Assembly (NCBI GenBank): GCA_009760855.2
Contig: WPIO01000005.1
Span: 8,966,501-9,030,500 of the forward strand
DNA length: 64,000 nt
Reading direction: 5' to 3'
DNA from: Cristatella mucedo
Taxonomy: Eukaryota; Bryozoa; Phylactolaemata; Cristatellidae
Shown: piece after piece, positions 36,301-45,440 of the stretch
How positions within the stretch are numbered: the stretch's first letter is position 1
Layout of the letters: each line of letters starts with the position of its first letter
Notes under the pieces: generated by a model
The model's input: only the letters and a program-made list of their open reading frames with translations
Database searches by the model: none
What the model was told of the DNA's origin: nothing
Translations under genes and position numbers: made by a program

Positions 36301-39300
36301 GATAAACTACTAAGACGTTTCTTATGACATCCACTCTCTTGAGATTGAGTTGTCAAGACTCCGAGAAGACCTGGGCTAAGAATCCCCACTAGATGCAAAA
36401 ATGAGACGTGAATTGTGTGAAGTTGCTACTAAACAAAAAATCCTCCGAAGGACACAGATGCCTGGAGAACTCCTCGTGATGTTAGTCTCACAGCAGAGGA
36501 GGACATTTAAAAAATCATGATGGTCAGCATAGACAATCTTCAATAAGATATAAAAACTAGGTTTTCCTGACTCAAATATCTTCATGCCAAATTTGGTTTC
36601 TAGTTGGAAGGTGAGGCTTTTGAAGACACTTGACCGGAGCAAACTCCAATAGCAATGTCTAGATTTTGGAGGCTTCTATTGCTCAGAGGTTGATGGCACA
36701 GAGCTCCACAATGAAATATGTGATTGTAAAATGCTTCTGACCACGTCACGACTTGGCACTAAGGCCACCATGGGAACTCACATAGTGAGGCTTGGAGCAC
36801 ACAAACCACTGGAACTTACTGGAAAGTACTGGGACACACTTTGATAACTTATTCGACGCTTTCAGAACCGACGTTCGTGCATTGACTGACTCATCGTCTC
36901 CTGTGGCTCATGTGCACGACCCTACTCACATCAAGAGTCACACATTCGACCAGATTTTCTCATAATACTGCAATTTGTCATCACAAACTATTACCAAATC
37001 CTGCTTATCTGACCACATACAGATCTCATTCAATCTACAGTGTGTGCCCACCTCCTCCTCTACAATAAACTGTGAATCGCGAAACCTCAAGACCCTTGTC
37101 ATCGATGCTGTCCGTGCGAGAATATCTGCTTCGCCTGTGCTGCTCAGTCCTCCCTCAAATCTGTCATCATTGGTTGATAACTACAACACGACACTAGCTG
37201 ACACGCTCGACGCGTTTGCACCTTTGACTAAGTGCACGGTGCCCCCCCCCCCAGACGGCCTATGGTTTACCATAGACATTAAACTAACCAGGTCTACTAA
37301 GTACAAGCTTGAAAAAGCATACAAAAGATCAGGGCTGACTGTCCATCGACAGGCACAGGAAGAATAATGTAGGTCGTACCAATCGATCCTAGCGAAGGCC
37401 AAGTCTAGCTTCTATAGAAACATTGTTGAAGCACAGATGCACAATCCAAAAATGCTGATGTCGATGGTCAATCATCTCTTCGATTGCTCGCAGACTAGCT
37501 CCTGATGATCCTTGTGATGATCTAGCCGATCGCTTCTCTCGATTCTCTGTGCAGAAGATAGACAAGATCAGGGAATCGATCCCTGCGATGACAACATCCC
37601 CACAAGAATGCTGTTTTCCTGTTCCCGGCTGCACCTTAATTTCTAAATTTAAGCAGGTCAATAGTAATCCTGATCTTGAAGTTCGTATCCCAATCAAAGA
37701 AGACAACAAGTCCTCTGGACCCTATTCCCACTGTCCTGCTCCTACGTTGCATTGATCTGACGCTGCCATGCAAAACTAACATCATTAATATGTCATTAGC
37801 CTCAGGTCATGTCCCAGCACCTTTCAAAAAAGCCGTAGTCAGGCCACTTCTTAAGAAAGCGACACTAGACCAAGAGAACTTGAGCAACTACCGCCCAGTC
37901 TCCCTTCAATAATTCCTATCGAAGACACTGGAACGGGTCGTGGCGGACCAGCTGAACTCATATATCGAAACCTCACACCTTGCTAATAAGTTCCAGTCTG
38001 GCTTTAGAGCTAATCACTCCACAGAGTCGGCATTGCTTAGGGCATACAACGACCTACTTAAGAATGCAGACATGGGTAGAGTGTCTCTGCTTGTTTTGCT
38101 CGATCTTTCGGCAGCTTTTGATACTATCGATCACAAAGATCTTCTAGAGCGCCTCTCATCTCGTCTGGGCATCTCTGGCACTGCTCTGCAGTGTTTCAGG
38201 TCCTATCTCAGTGGCAGACTCCAGAGTATTGACGGGAATGGACATAGATCATCCGAGGTACCTCTGAAATATGGGGTACCTCAGGGCTCCGTGCTAGGTT
38301 CGAGTATTTTCACAGTTTGTACTCTCCCACTTGCTGATGTGATTGCCAAGCACAATCTAGGCTTTCACTTCTATGCGGATGACACTCAGTTGTACCTTTG
38401 CTTTGATTCCTCTCAGCTTTCGAGCACCTCAAATTCACTCAGCTCACTTGCTGCATGCATTGACGACATCCGCACACGGATGGCAGCAAATTTTCTAAAA
38501 TTAAACGATGACAAAATTAGCTTACTAATTTTGGGCAAACCCAGTGTGGTTCATAAATTGGAAAGGATGACGCTCAAAAGTGGCTGTTCCAGATTACCTT
38601 CTGTTGAATCAGCTCAAAATCTCTCATTTTATGGCTCCAGCCTATCTCTCAGATATACTATCCCATCAGGCCAAGCATCGTACCACCTGCTTTTCGGAAT
38701 CCAACAGTTTACCACTACCTCGTACAAGCCTCAAATCCTTTGGAGACCGTGCATTTAGTTCATATGCTGCCAAAGCCTGAAATTACCTCCCGACCTGCGT
38801 CAGAATATCCCCTGACCTGACCACATTTAAAAGGAACTTAAAAACACACATATTTAGGACAGCATTTAGTGGGTCCCTGAGATTCGTCCTTCGTGTGCTT
38901 ATGCGTGCTGACTCTGTGCATGCTGCCATTAACCACATTTGCATGCTGAGCCTGTGCATGTCACCCCTAAGCATATTATTCATTTTGTTTGTTTTTCAAG
39001 CATGAGTTTACTTACCATTCAATTGCATTTTCCTTTGCAGCAAATGTAAAGCGCCAAGAAAGAGATTACGTTCTCTGAGGGCGCTTTATCAAGTGCAATG
39101 TTATTATTATTCTTAATATTAACTTTATTGAAAGGTGCTGGGACATGACCTGAGGCTAATAACATAATAATGATGTTAGTTATGCAGGGCAACAGCAGAT
39201 TAACGCAAAGTATGAGCAGGACAGTGGGAATAGGGTGTAAAGAACTTGTTATCTTCTTGGATTGTGATATGAACTTTAGAACAAGATCACCATTGACCTG

Positions 39301-41220
39301 CTTGAATGCAGCCATCGAGGTGCAGTCAGGAATCGAGGGACAGCGTTCTAGGGGGGGGGGGTGCTGCCATCGTATGGATAGATTCCCTAATTTTATCTAT
39401 CTTCTGGACAAAGTATTGAGAGGAGCGATCAGTTAGATTACCTTGGGGATCACCAGGTAAGGAGCTAATCTGGGAGCGGTCGAGGAGATGGTTGATCATC
39501 GATACCAGCGTTTTTGGATTATGCATCTGTGATTCAACATTGTTTCTAGAGAAGCAAGAACTGGCCTTTGCTAGGATCGATTGATACGACCTACAATAGT
39601 CGTCGTATGGCTTTCGATAGACAGTCAGTCCTGATCTTGTGTATGCTTTTTCATGCTCGATCTTATTAGACCTGGCTAGTTTAATGTCTGTGGTAAACCA
39701 TAGACCGTCTGGGCGAGGGTGCACAGTTCTCTTAGTCAGAGGTGCAAATTCATTGAGCGTGTCAGCTACTCTCGTGTTGTAGCTATCTACCAGTGATGAC
39801 ATATCGGAGGGAGGACTGAGCAGCCGAGGCTAGGCAGATATTCTCGCACGGACAGCATCGACGTCAAAGAACTTTAGGCTTCGCCATTCACTTGTGATTT
39901 TAAATGAGGAAGAGGCGGGCACACCCTGTCGACTGGATGAGATCTACAGATGGTCAGATGAGCAAGATTTGGTAATAATTTGTGATGACAGTGCAGTTGT
40001 ATAAGAAAGTGGTTTTGAGTGTGTGACGCTCGATGTGAGTAGGGTCGTGCACATGAGCCACAAGAGACAGTGAGTCCTTCAATGAACGAAATTCAATGCT
40101 GCAGGCGTCAGATAAGTGATCAAGGTGAATTTTGAAATCCCCCATTACGAGGAAGGATCGATTTATTGCACGCAGAATCGAAATGAGATCGGAGAAATTT
40201 GAGACAAAGGAGGATTCGTTACCTGGTGGCTGATAGGCTACTGCCACCATCGGTAGCTAGTTTTCGTGTGAAACCGAGGCAATCGAATTACAGGCTGCTT
40301 CAATGGTACTGAAAATGTCTGGAAGTTTAATTTACCACGCACGAGGACAGCAACTCCACCTCCAGTTCTGATCGGTGTAGGGGCGCGCAAGAAGGAAAAA
40401 CCAATCGGGTTGCTTCTTTAATTGACAGGCAGTCAATTAAATTAATTATAATTATAATTATTATAATTATAATCATAATTAATAATTATACCGATGTTAG
40501 CCAAGTTTCAGTTAAGGCGTGCAGTTCAAGATCATTTTCAAAAATAGGGTAGCTTATTAGCAGAGTTTTATTGCACCTTGAGCGAGTATTCCAAATGCAA
40601 GCCTTATGTCGGGCTGCTGGAGTTATCGACAGAGCAGGAATCTCAAAGGAGCCAGCCTCCCCGGGCGGCTCCCTTGAGCTTTCCGCAACGCCTTTCTTCT
40701 GTTAAACCATAAATCACGGAGCTTAGGAACATCAGCGAAATCTAGGAATGCATATGAACGACTATAATGGACGATAATAGGCAGGTTACCTGCAGCTGGA
40801 GAATCTAACGCCGCCGGCGTGACAGACACTACCCAAGTAGGCAGTAAGTGTTAAAATTGCGATAGGCACATAATTTATTCTGCTGTACATCAAAAAGACA
40901 AAAAGTCAAGCTTTAAACAGGTTTGAGATGTATCTTTTTTCGCGCTTACGTTCTAGCAAAGAAGTCAGCGAGCCCTGCCCCAATTGACTGACTTCAGCGG
41001 CCTCGGGTAATGGAGGCAGCTCCCTCGGCGGCGGCGGCGGCGGCCTCGGCGGCACGGCAAAAGCGCTCGACTCACCAACGGTGATCCTGCTGCTGAGACG
41101 GTCGTAGCTGTCGTCGTCGCCTCGCTTGAAGAACTGCAGGCCTACCTTGATGATGTCGATGTAGCTCGTTGCATTCATCGGCTCTAAGTCGTCCTCATCT
41201 TCTATTCCCTCCTCTTCCAT
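18029..41220 (-). CDS. Innexin (gap-junction/hemichannel subunit), complete 7-exon gene
   Basis: Innexins form gap-junction channels and hemichannels in the plasma membrane of invertebrates. Seven exons (41220-41076, 34354-34233, 34147-34018, 26012-25858, 20797-20659, 20570-20328, 18303-18029) join at GT..AG sites with matching phases into 1209 nt, 402 residues plus stop, the usual innexin length. Visible family features: DDD at residues 35-37 ahead of span 1 (about 46-64); first loop with C70 and C88; YYQW at 114-117 opening span 2 (about 118-138); span 3 about 199-227; second loop with C264 and C283 and an NGS sequon at 247-249; span 4 about 294-314; then a cytoplasmic tail of about 88 residues. 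The family contact CW before PAEFT reads CH here. Large introns carry LINEs and a SINE. A second innexin last exon lies at 63276-63017. The family call is secure; the ortholog group cannot be named. The splice sites are inferred by eye. Confidence 0.93.
18304..20327 (-). other. Innexin intron 6 (2.0 kb)
   Basis: Bounded by GTGAGC at 20327 and the exon 7 acceptor. It holds one tRNA-derived SINE (19520-19690). The part next to exon 7 is duplicated at 63277-63700 with much higher divergence than the far 3' flank. Confidence 0.8.
19520..19690 (+). mobile_element. tRNA-derived SINE (type 1) in innexin intron 6
   Basis: Same family as 12841-13012. It has a perfect B box (GGGTTCGAATCC), then GTGATAGCCGTAAATGCTC and GCTAAACAAAGAGGCTGTT. 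Antisense to the gene. Confidence 0.75.
20328..20570 (-). CDS. Innexin exon 6 (second extracellular loop, span 4)
   Basis: 243 nt coding residues 231-311. The acceptor is CATGTTTCAG; the split codon G|GA completes the LG motif and DKFALYGYQ follows. The second loop holds C264 (in RCQFEVRG) and C283 (in VECVLPQNLFHEK), both typical of innexins, plus a possible N-glycosylation site NGS at 247-249. FIWWWLAFVATITII is span 4. The donor is ATAG|GTGAGC in phase 1. Confidence 0.94.
20659..20797 (-). CDS. Innexin exon 5 (membrane span 3)
   Basis: 139 nt coding residues 185-230, phase 0 in and phase 1 out. The acceptor is GGTCTTTATAG and the donor CTTG|GTAATG. The stretch FLTIAYIFTKSLYAVN and then LQFSFLKVLLG match the innexin pattern LYxxxKxLYxxNxxxQ and FLG of span 3. 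The intron to exon 6 is only 88 bp. Confidence 0.9.
21518..21605 (-). mobile_element. LINE family A 3' tail in intron 4
   Basis: Antisense family A end: ATAATGCACTTGATAAAGC, then CCTCAGAGAACTTAATCTC and AGGCGCTTTACATTTGCTG. Well preserved, so fairly young. Confidence 0.8.
21888..22095 (-). mobile_element. LINE family A 3' fragment in intron 4
   Basis: Antisense family A end with CTCAGAGAACTTAATCTCAC, then TTAGTGTTAACATGCACAAT; about 200 bp, more diverged than its neighbour at 21.5 kb. Confidence 0.65.
22096..24124. other. AT-rich intron sequence, nothing recognised
   Basis: Part of innexin intron 4. No coding similarity, tRNA or transposon ends were seen. Confidence 0.5.
24125..24204 (+). 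mobile_element. LINE family A 3' tail in intron 4
   Basis: GAGCGCCCAGAGACATTTTG then AGTTCTCTGAGGGCGCTTTC and an ATTATT end. Confidence 0.65.
25858..26012 (-). CDS. Innexin exon 4 (end of span 2, start of cytoplasmic loop)
   Basis: 155 nt coding residues 133-184. The acceptor is CTTCTCTTTAG and the split codon G|GT gives Gly133. The protein continues FWAWAAESSGYDL, which matches the W-rich end of span 2 and the SGxDL stretch of innexins, then a charged cytoplasmic loop. The likely donor is GCAGTG|GTATGA in phase 0, which joins in frame to exon 5. This donor is the least certain of the set. Confidence 0.85.
26489..26545 (+). repeat. GT-rich short repeat
   Basis: GCGTGCGTGTCTGTGTGTG then TTCGCGTGCGTGTGCGTGTG, in intron 3. 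Confidence 0.8.
27790..28945 (+). mobile_element. LINE family A, 3' half, decayed (intron 3)
   Basis: Starts at the NLGFHFYSDDTQS catalytic box (YADD changed to YSDD), then CRQ-type C-terminal segments (HITPRLTDLHWLPVKQRIHF) and the tail GCCTAGAAAGAGATAAGG, then GGGCGCTTTATC. Confidence 0.85.
29465..29607 (+). mobile_element. LINE family A 3' tail (intron 3)
   Basis: TTTATTGAGCATGCCACAC, then GAGTCTTTGAGAGCGCTATA and an ATTATT end. Confidence 0.7.
30650..31484 (+). mobile_element. LINE family A, endonuclease end to linker (intron 3), first part
   Basis: SLSLVAHV-type endonuclease end, then the SRNLKTLEINAV linker also seen at 37.08 kb. It appears to resume at about 31.57 kb after a nested tail. 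Confidence 0.75.
31485..31570 (+). mobile_element. Nested LINE family A 3' tail
   Basis: ACCTAGAAAGAGATTGAG then TTCTCAGAGGGCGTTATATG and ATTATT, sitting inside another family A element. Confidence 0.6.
31571..33372 (+). mobile_element. LINE family A, reverse transcriptase and 3' end (intron 3), second part
   Basis: Decayed frames follow the order of the element at 36.8-39.1 kb: LNADLGRV-like, LLNLSAAFYTIDH (catalytic aspartate replaced by N), the MPRISHG segment, C-terminal GLPACAIRR-like and the tail AGTGCCTAAAAAAAGATTAG. Confidence 0.75.
34018..34147 (-). CDS. Innexin exon 3 (YYQW motif, membrane span 2)
   Basis: 130 nt coding residues 90-132. It starts VQNTY right after the acceptor ATTGTAG, completing the family CWV-x-NTY motif. 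It carries IPYYQWVSFILL, the innexin signature at the start of span 2. The donor CCGG|GTGAGT is in phase 1. The intron to exon 2 is only 85 bp, while the next one downstream is 8 kb. Confidence 0.93.
34233..34354 (-). CDS. Innexin exon 2 (membrane span 1 and first extracellular loop)
   Basis: 122 nt coding residues 49-89. The acceptor follows TTTCTCGTTGCAG and the split codon G|CT gives Ala49. The hydrophobic run VAIFVVIAAFI is membrane span 1. It is followed by EPIACHAPAEFT and ESVCW, the innexin first loop with its two cysteines (C70, C88). The donor TGG|GTAGAT is in phase 0, so the conserved Val of the CWV motif comes from exon 3. Confidence 0.92.
35185..36165 (+). mobile_element. LINE family B, 5'-truncated (intron 1)
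   Basis: Starts at CLADIQSWMSKFFLELNDDK, continues LLLIGHP, GLPKKATRRLL, GWMPVEQRIQRKV and PRLRKSLPQ, then the family B tail GTTGGCTACAGAATGTGTAC. Several frameshifts. Confidence 0.85.
36166..36839. other. Intron sequence, nothing recognised
   Basis: Between two LINEs in intron 1; only short frames without family features. Confidence 0.5.
36840..39118 (+). mobile_element. LINE family A, best-preserved reverse transcriptase (intron 1)
   Basis: L2/CR1-type non-LTR retrotransposon, 5'-truncated within the endonuclease. A 272-codon frame (37940-38758) carries LLDLSAAFDTIDH, GVPQGSVLG and FHFYADDTQLYL, the reverse-transcriptase motifs with both catalytic aspartates. Near 38620 about 300 bp of the C-terminal region is missing, giving a frameshift into SYLSD. 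The 3' tail AAAGCGCCAAGAAAGAG, then TTCTCTGAGGGCGCTTTATC and ATTATT follows. Frameshifts upstream (a poly-C run at 37243) make it inactive. Confidence 0.92.
39120..40870 (-). mobile_element. LINE family A, 5' half only (intron 1, opposite strand)
   Basis: Read on the minus strand: a 5' segment with FADVPKLRDLWFNRRKA, endonuclease parts (VAVAYQPPG, FLVMGDFKIHLD, SLVAHVHDPTH), the linker, and the reverse transcriptase up to SGHVPAPF, where it stops. It lacks its 3' half, unusual for a LINE, and abuts the tail of the plus-strand copy. Confidence 0.88.
40440..40495. repeat. AT-rich near-palindromic tract
   Basis: Repeats of TTATAATTATAA inside the minus-strand LINE, able to fold back. Confidence 0.7.
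41076..41220 (-). CDS. Innexin exon 1 (N-terminus)
   Basis: Codes residues 1-48 plus the first base of codon 49. The ATG at 41220 is the first Met after an in-frame TAG at 41274-41272 and has a G at both -3 and +4. A second Met (residue 15) would give the N-terminal length more typical of innexins, so either could be used. The part before it is acidic (EEE..DEDD). The DDD-SYDRLSSR stretch matches the conserved innexin segment before the first membrane span. The donor is TTG|GTGAGT. Confidence 0.88.
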
Positions 41221-41340
41221 TTCGTGCTCCCTGGCAGCATAGCCGGATCTGCGGCGTGCGGAGCGGAGCGGCTAGACCGAGCGTGGAGAGGTGAGCTTCG
41301 CCGGGCACGCCTCACTCAGTAGGCCTGCTCGTCTCACTAC

Positions 41341-41497
41341 TCGTCGTTTGACCTAGTGGCTAAGGTGCTCGCCCCTGCCACCGTCTGGCCGAGGTCCTGG
41401 GCTCGAGCCCCGTGGCATTCTCGGAGCGCCTGAGTAGACGTTAATTAAGTTCTCTTAGGGCGCTATACAAAGGAATTACATTTTATATTTATACCCC
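41341..41497 (+). mobile_element. tRNA-derived SINE (type 2) with a LINE-like tail, upstream of innexin
   Basis: A box-like TAGTGGCTAAGG and B box-like GGGCTCGAGCCCC are followed by GAGCGCCTGAGTAGACGT, then GTTCTCTTAGGGCGCTATAC. The last part matches the 3' tail of LINE family A (GCGCCTAGAAAGAG, then GTTCTCTGAGGGCGCTTTAT). It lies 120 bp upstream of the innexin start codon, in opposite orientation. Confidence 0.75.
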
Positions 41498-42252
41498 ATC
41501 ACCTGGAAGACGGACGGACGGAGCGCATGATGGGCTTGTGTTCTGTTGGCCCGCCTAACTGAAGAGCGGCGCTTTGTTGTATCCGAAATCCGTCTTCTCA
41601 TATGCATTATGCTAAAACGCCCGGCGATTATTGACTATGAGCTTGACTGGTGAACCTCGGTTAAGAACTACGAGCTTCGGCACTGAATGAGAACAGAGCA
41701 GCTTAGGAAATAGTTGCAATGAGCCGAGGCCTATGAGCAGCATTATGCTTATTGTTGTACGATAGCGATTATTGCTTGACAAGACCTGGCCACTATATAT
41801 GGCACGTGCCTGACTGCAGTCGCTCTCTTGGAGCTACGGTCTGCCGGTCGGTGAGTCCTAGCACTCAGAGTGAGCCGCTGCTAGCCTGCTAGCGAGTCGG
41901 CTGGAAGTCGCCGATCGTACCGGCCGTAAAATTAAGCCACCGTTTGTGCTTATCCTACTAGGTCATTGTTGCTATCCCTGCGTGCAGAACGTCAAGCTAC
42001 TATCGTCAGCTGTTATTGCTAGCTTTAGGTCTTGGCTGCACGGGTAGCACCACTGGCCGAACTAGTGAGGACTGGCTGGCCACAACAACGCTTAGCCTCG
42101 AAATTATCTCGTACGGATGCCGCTGCAGCTGAGCCGACAAGAGATGTCTTTTCAGCTTTGGGCTTAATATCTTGGGTGTAGTGTTTAGGGTTTGCAAATG
42201 TCTAGACCCAGGGTCTGTGCCCATAGATTTGCTTGTACCACGTCGGCAGGCT
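41498..42252. other. Upstream of the innexin gene, no gene recognised
   Basis: Possible promoter region of the minus-strand innexin. TATA-like CATATATAGT occurs on the minus strand near 41.79 kb, but no start site can be placed. Confidence 0.35.
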
Positions 42253-44840
42253 TAGACTCTGAGCCACCTAGGCTGGTCCAGCGGTCGGGGCTCGGCCCTA
42301 GAAATTGTGGCAACACACCGTTATGCAGATAACAAGACGGGAGGTCCGTCCATTACTAAGCGTTTCCCAAGATTGAACAGGCAAAATGTGTTGACGGTAT
42401 GTGCACGAATAGTGAACTTTATAAGTGGCTCAAGAATTGGAGTTTCAGACAGCCAATCTCTAGCCAATTTGAACAGATTTCGATAGATGACGGGCCGTTG
42501 CAATCGATCGCCTTGCCTTGCCCTCGATTGCACGTTCGTGATTGTTTTAAAGGATGTGGCTGCACTTTTAATGAGGTGTGCTGCAATACGAAAGACAAAG
42601 TGGAGCTTCTCCCAGCAACTGTTAGTCTATTTGTAACGGATCTTTATTGATTTGCGTACTTTCCCGTGCCATTGCCGTCGATTGAAAGTGCACAAGGCGC
42701 GAAAACTATTCGCGAGTACACAGAGACGTTACGTGAAAAGCGAGCTACAGTTTCGCTCCACCATTCTTGTCGGTTTTCTATGGAATGCGGTATGGGCCCC
42801 GACCGTTGCTGCGATTGCTGTGCATTGCTGGCAGTTAACGAGCAAAGCAGCTTGAAAATGCCACGGTTTCACTTTGGACGCAGTGAAATTGTATATGTAT
42901 TGACAGTTAAAGCTTCGCTCTGCCAATTTGTTGTCGACTGGCCGCCGGTTTGAGTATTGGCCCGGGCCATGGCTGTCGATTACCATTCATTGCTCGCAAT
43001 TATACCTGTGCGATTAGTTGAAACGATGGTGTGATTGCACTTTAAACACAGCGTGCTGTGACAAGCAAGAAAAGCTTAACCTTGGCCCAGTCACTTTATG
43101 GGGATTTGCAATGGATCATAATAGAATGCCGTATTTGTCTGGGCCATTGCCCTCGATTGCTATGCATCGCCTAAGAATGAGCTCACAGAGTGGTTTGAAA
43201 TTGCGTGCGAACAGTGCAGTTTGATGTTACGTGGAATAATAGTAGTTATGGTAATAATGATAATACATTTGATAAACCGCCCTCAGAGAACTATATATCT
43301 TTCTAGGCACTTTATATTCGCTGCAAGGGAAGCACGATAAAATGGTTAATGGTAGAATGCTCAATGACAACAAGCATAGCATGATTAGCGGTGACATACA
43401 CAGGAATAAGAACTGGAGCTTGGTGAAGCCGATTTCTCAATGATTTGCCGTGGGATTTTGGTATTGGCCCTTCCTTTGCTGTTGATCGCCGTGCATTGTT
43501 CACAGTTAACGGGCGAAATAGCTTGAAAACTGTATGGTTTAACTTTAAAAACAATGAACGGTTACAAGCAATGACAATGGAAGTTTGGCGAAGTCTATTG
43601 GTGGTTTGTTTGCAGCGGATTGTAGTTTATTTCTGCTTCAAGCCGAGCCATTGTCGTAGATTGCTGTGCACTGACTGCCCTCGTTTGTTCAAACGCAATT
43701 GGTCAAATCTGATTGCAACTTAACAGATTCCTGTGTAATATGCATTCAAAATTTGAGCATTAAGCCACCGACTGCGGGACATGTTGTAGAGAAAAGCAGT
43801 GAACTTCGGTATTGGTATGGACTGTTGCTGTCGATTGCTGTGCCTTCATGGCAGCTAACAAGCAAAGCGGCTTGAAAATACTACGGTTTTACATTGAACG
43901 CAGAAAACTGTTTTATGTAGTGAGCTTCGCACTGCCAATTTATGATCGGTTAGCGGCGAGTTGGATGTTGGCCCGGGCCATAGCTGACGATTGCAGTGCA
44001 TTGCTGCTGAGTGGTCTAGGCAATTTTAGTGTAGTTGTGTGAATACGCAATTGCCAAAAAGTAGAGAAATGTGCTATCATAATTATAGTTTCTTGTGTAT
44101 GGGTTCTGGTTGCTTTGTGTTGGATTGTAGTGGATTGAGGTATCGAACCGAACCGTTGCAACTTATTGCATTGCATTGCATGACACCGTGTAAGCAAAAT
44201 ATAGTGAAATTCTGTGGGTGCCCTTTAACCCAAGTCTAGTCTTATATGCAATGTCAATTATAATTTCGCATTGGAGATTTGAGGACGATTGTCAGTGGTT
44301 TAGGGTGGATTTCGATATTTCCCCATGTCATTTCAGGCCATTGCCGAGCCTTACCAAAACTTATGGCTGCTCAAGAACGCAGTGCATTTTAATATTCAAT
44401 ACAAACTGGAGCTCGGCAAAATCTATTTCTAGTCGTTTTGTGGTTGATAAGGTGGATTGGAGTGGACTGCAGTATTGGCCGGGCTATTGCAGTGCATTAC
44501 AAAGGAACGGCTGTGAAAATGCAAGTGAAATTTTGCGAGTACAAATATTCGCAGGGTATACTGTCACATGCAATAAAAAAGAAGCTTTTCGCCCACGGTT
44601 TCTCTCGTTTCGCGATGGAATGCAGTGGATTGGGGTATTGCCGATGGCCGCTGGAAACTAATCCTGAGAACTTGGTGAGAATGTGTGGAATCGCAAGAAA
44701 CTATCGTGTGGTTACATGAATGCATGAAGCGTAGTTAGTTATTTTATACTTTTTGGAGCTTTGTGAGGCAGCTTTGTGGTGGATTTTAGGCGAACTAAAG
44801 TGGTTTGCAATCGATTGAGGTACAGGCCTCAGTCGTTGCA
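42253..44840. repeat. Degenerate satellite with units of about 130-190 bp, copy 2
   Basis: The same motif recurs near 42490, 42663, 42790, 42953, 43140, 43457, 43645, 43810, 43970, 44140, 44340, 44465, 44630 and 44820, more units than in copy 1. The array is partly deleted in copy 1. Unit-to-unit identity is low, so the array is old. Confidence 0.72.
43237..43405 (-). mobile_element. L2-like LINE (family A) 3' end fragment, duplicate
   Basis: Duplicate of the fragment at 831-1003 with the same breakpoints. Confidence 0.75.
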
Positions 44841-45440
44841 GTTCATTCGCATAATTGGGCACGTGCATAATGACCTGAAATTTGGTGGATAGCTAGCATC
44901 GGAAGTGTACTACAATATCCACCCAAATTTGAGCTCGGCATGTCCGCCGATGTCCTGCCGATTTTAGAGGGCCTACTTAGAGTAGATTGAAGTGATTCGT
45001 CGAATCCAGGTTCACCTTCGGGCATGAAGGTGGCTCTGCGTGACACACACTGCTGGCAGCGAGCAGAGTCACGACATACGGGGATAGACGGGCGTTTCTT
45101 CTTGGTTCGAGGAGGCTGCGGCACGTGACCCGCACTAGGAGAGAGAAGCGGAGTAAAGATGCGGCCAATGCTAACTTGAATATCCAATGTCTTTGAAGTC
45201 CGCGTTGCCGCCGGCCTTGCCGTCTGTCCTAGGGCCAGGCTCTGTTGCCTCGTCATTTCCAATGGATCCTGCAGTACGCCATGCCGTCAGCAATGCCGAC
45301 CGCATACCCATCTCTCGACTGTGGCGCTTTATTCCGCCGCCGTGCCAGCTTAAGTTTGCGCCTGCGGTCCATGGAAAGAAACGACGGCTCGGCCAACACG
45401 CCCACTTTCAGACGCACATAGCTGGATCGAGCGCTCGGAG
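44841..45440. other. Copy-2-only sequence, nothing recognised
   Basis: Right part of the 1.4-kb interval 44038-45440 missing from copy 1. Overlapping frames on both strands, up to 139 codons, resemble no family I know. Confidence 0.45.

Larger units (their letters stand above)
34355..41075 (-). other. Innexin intron 1 (6.7 kb)
   Basis: Runs from GTGAGT at 41075 to the acceptor at 34355. It contains an L2-like LINE on the minus strand, one on the plus strand and a second LINE family (separate entries). About 34.4-35.18 kb and 36.17-36.84 kb hold no recognisable gene or repeat. Confidence 0.85.

Noticed and set aside
18029-41220. Pannexin (vertebrate homolog) instead of innexin
   Set aside because: The YYQW motif, two Cys in each outer loop and the FVxKYL tail segment match invertebrate innexins better.
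41341-41420. Functional tRNA gene
   Set aside because: A and B boxes are present but the acceptor arm does not pair and a LINE-like tail follows; this is a SINE head.
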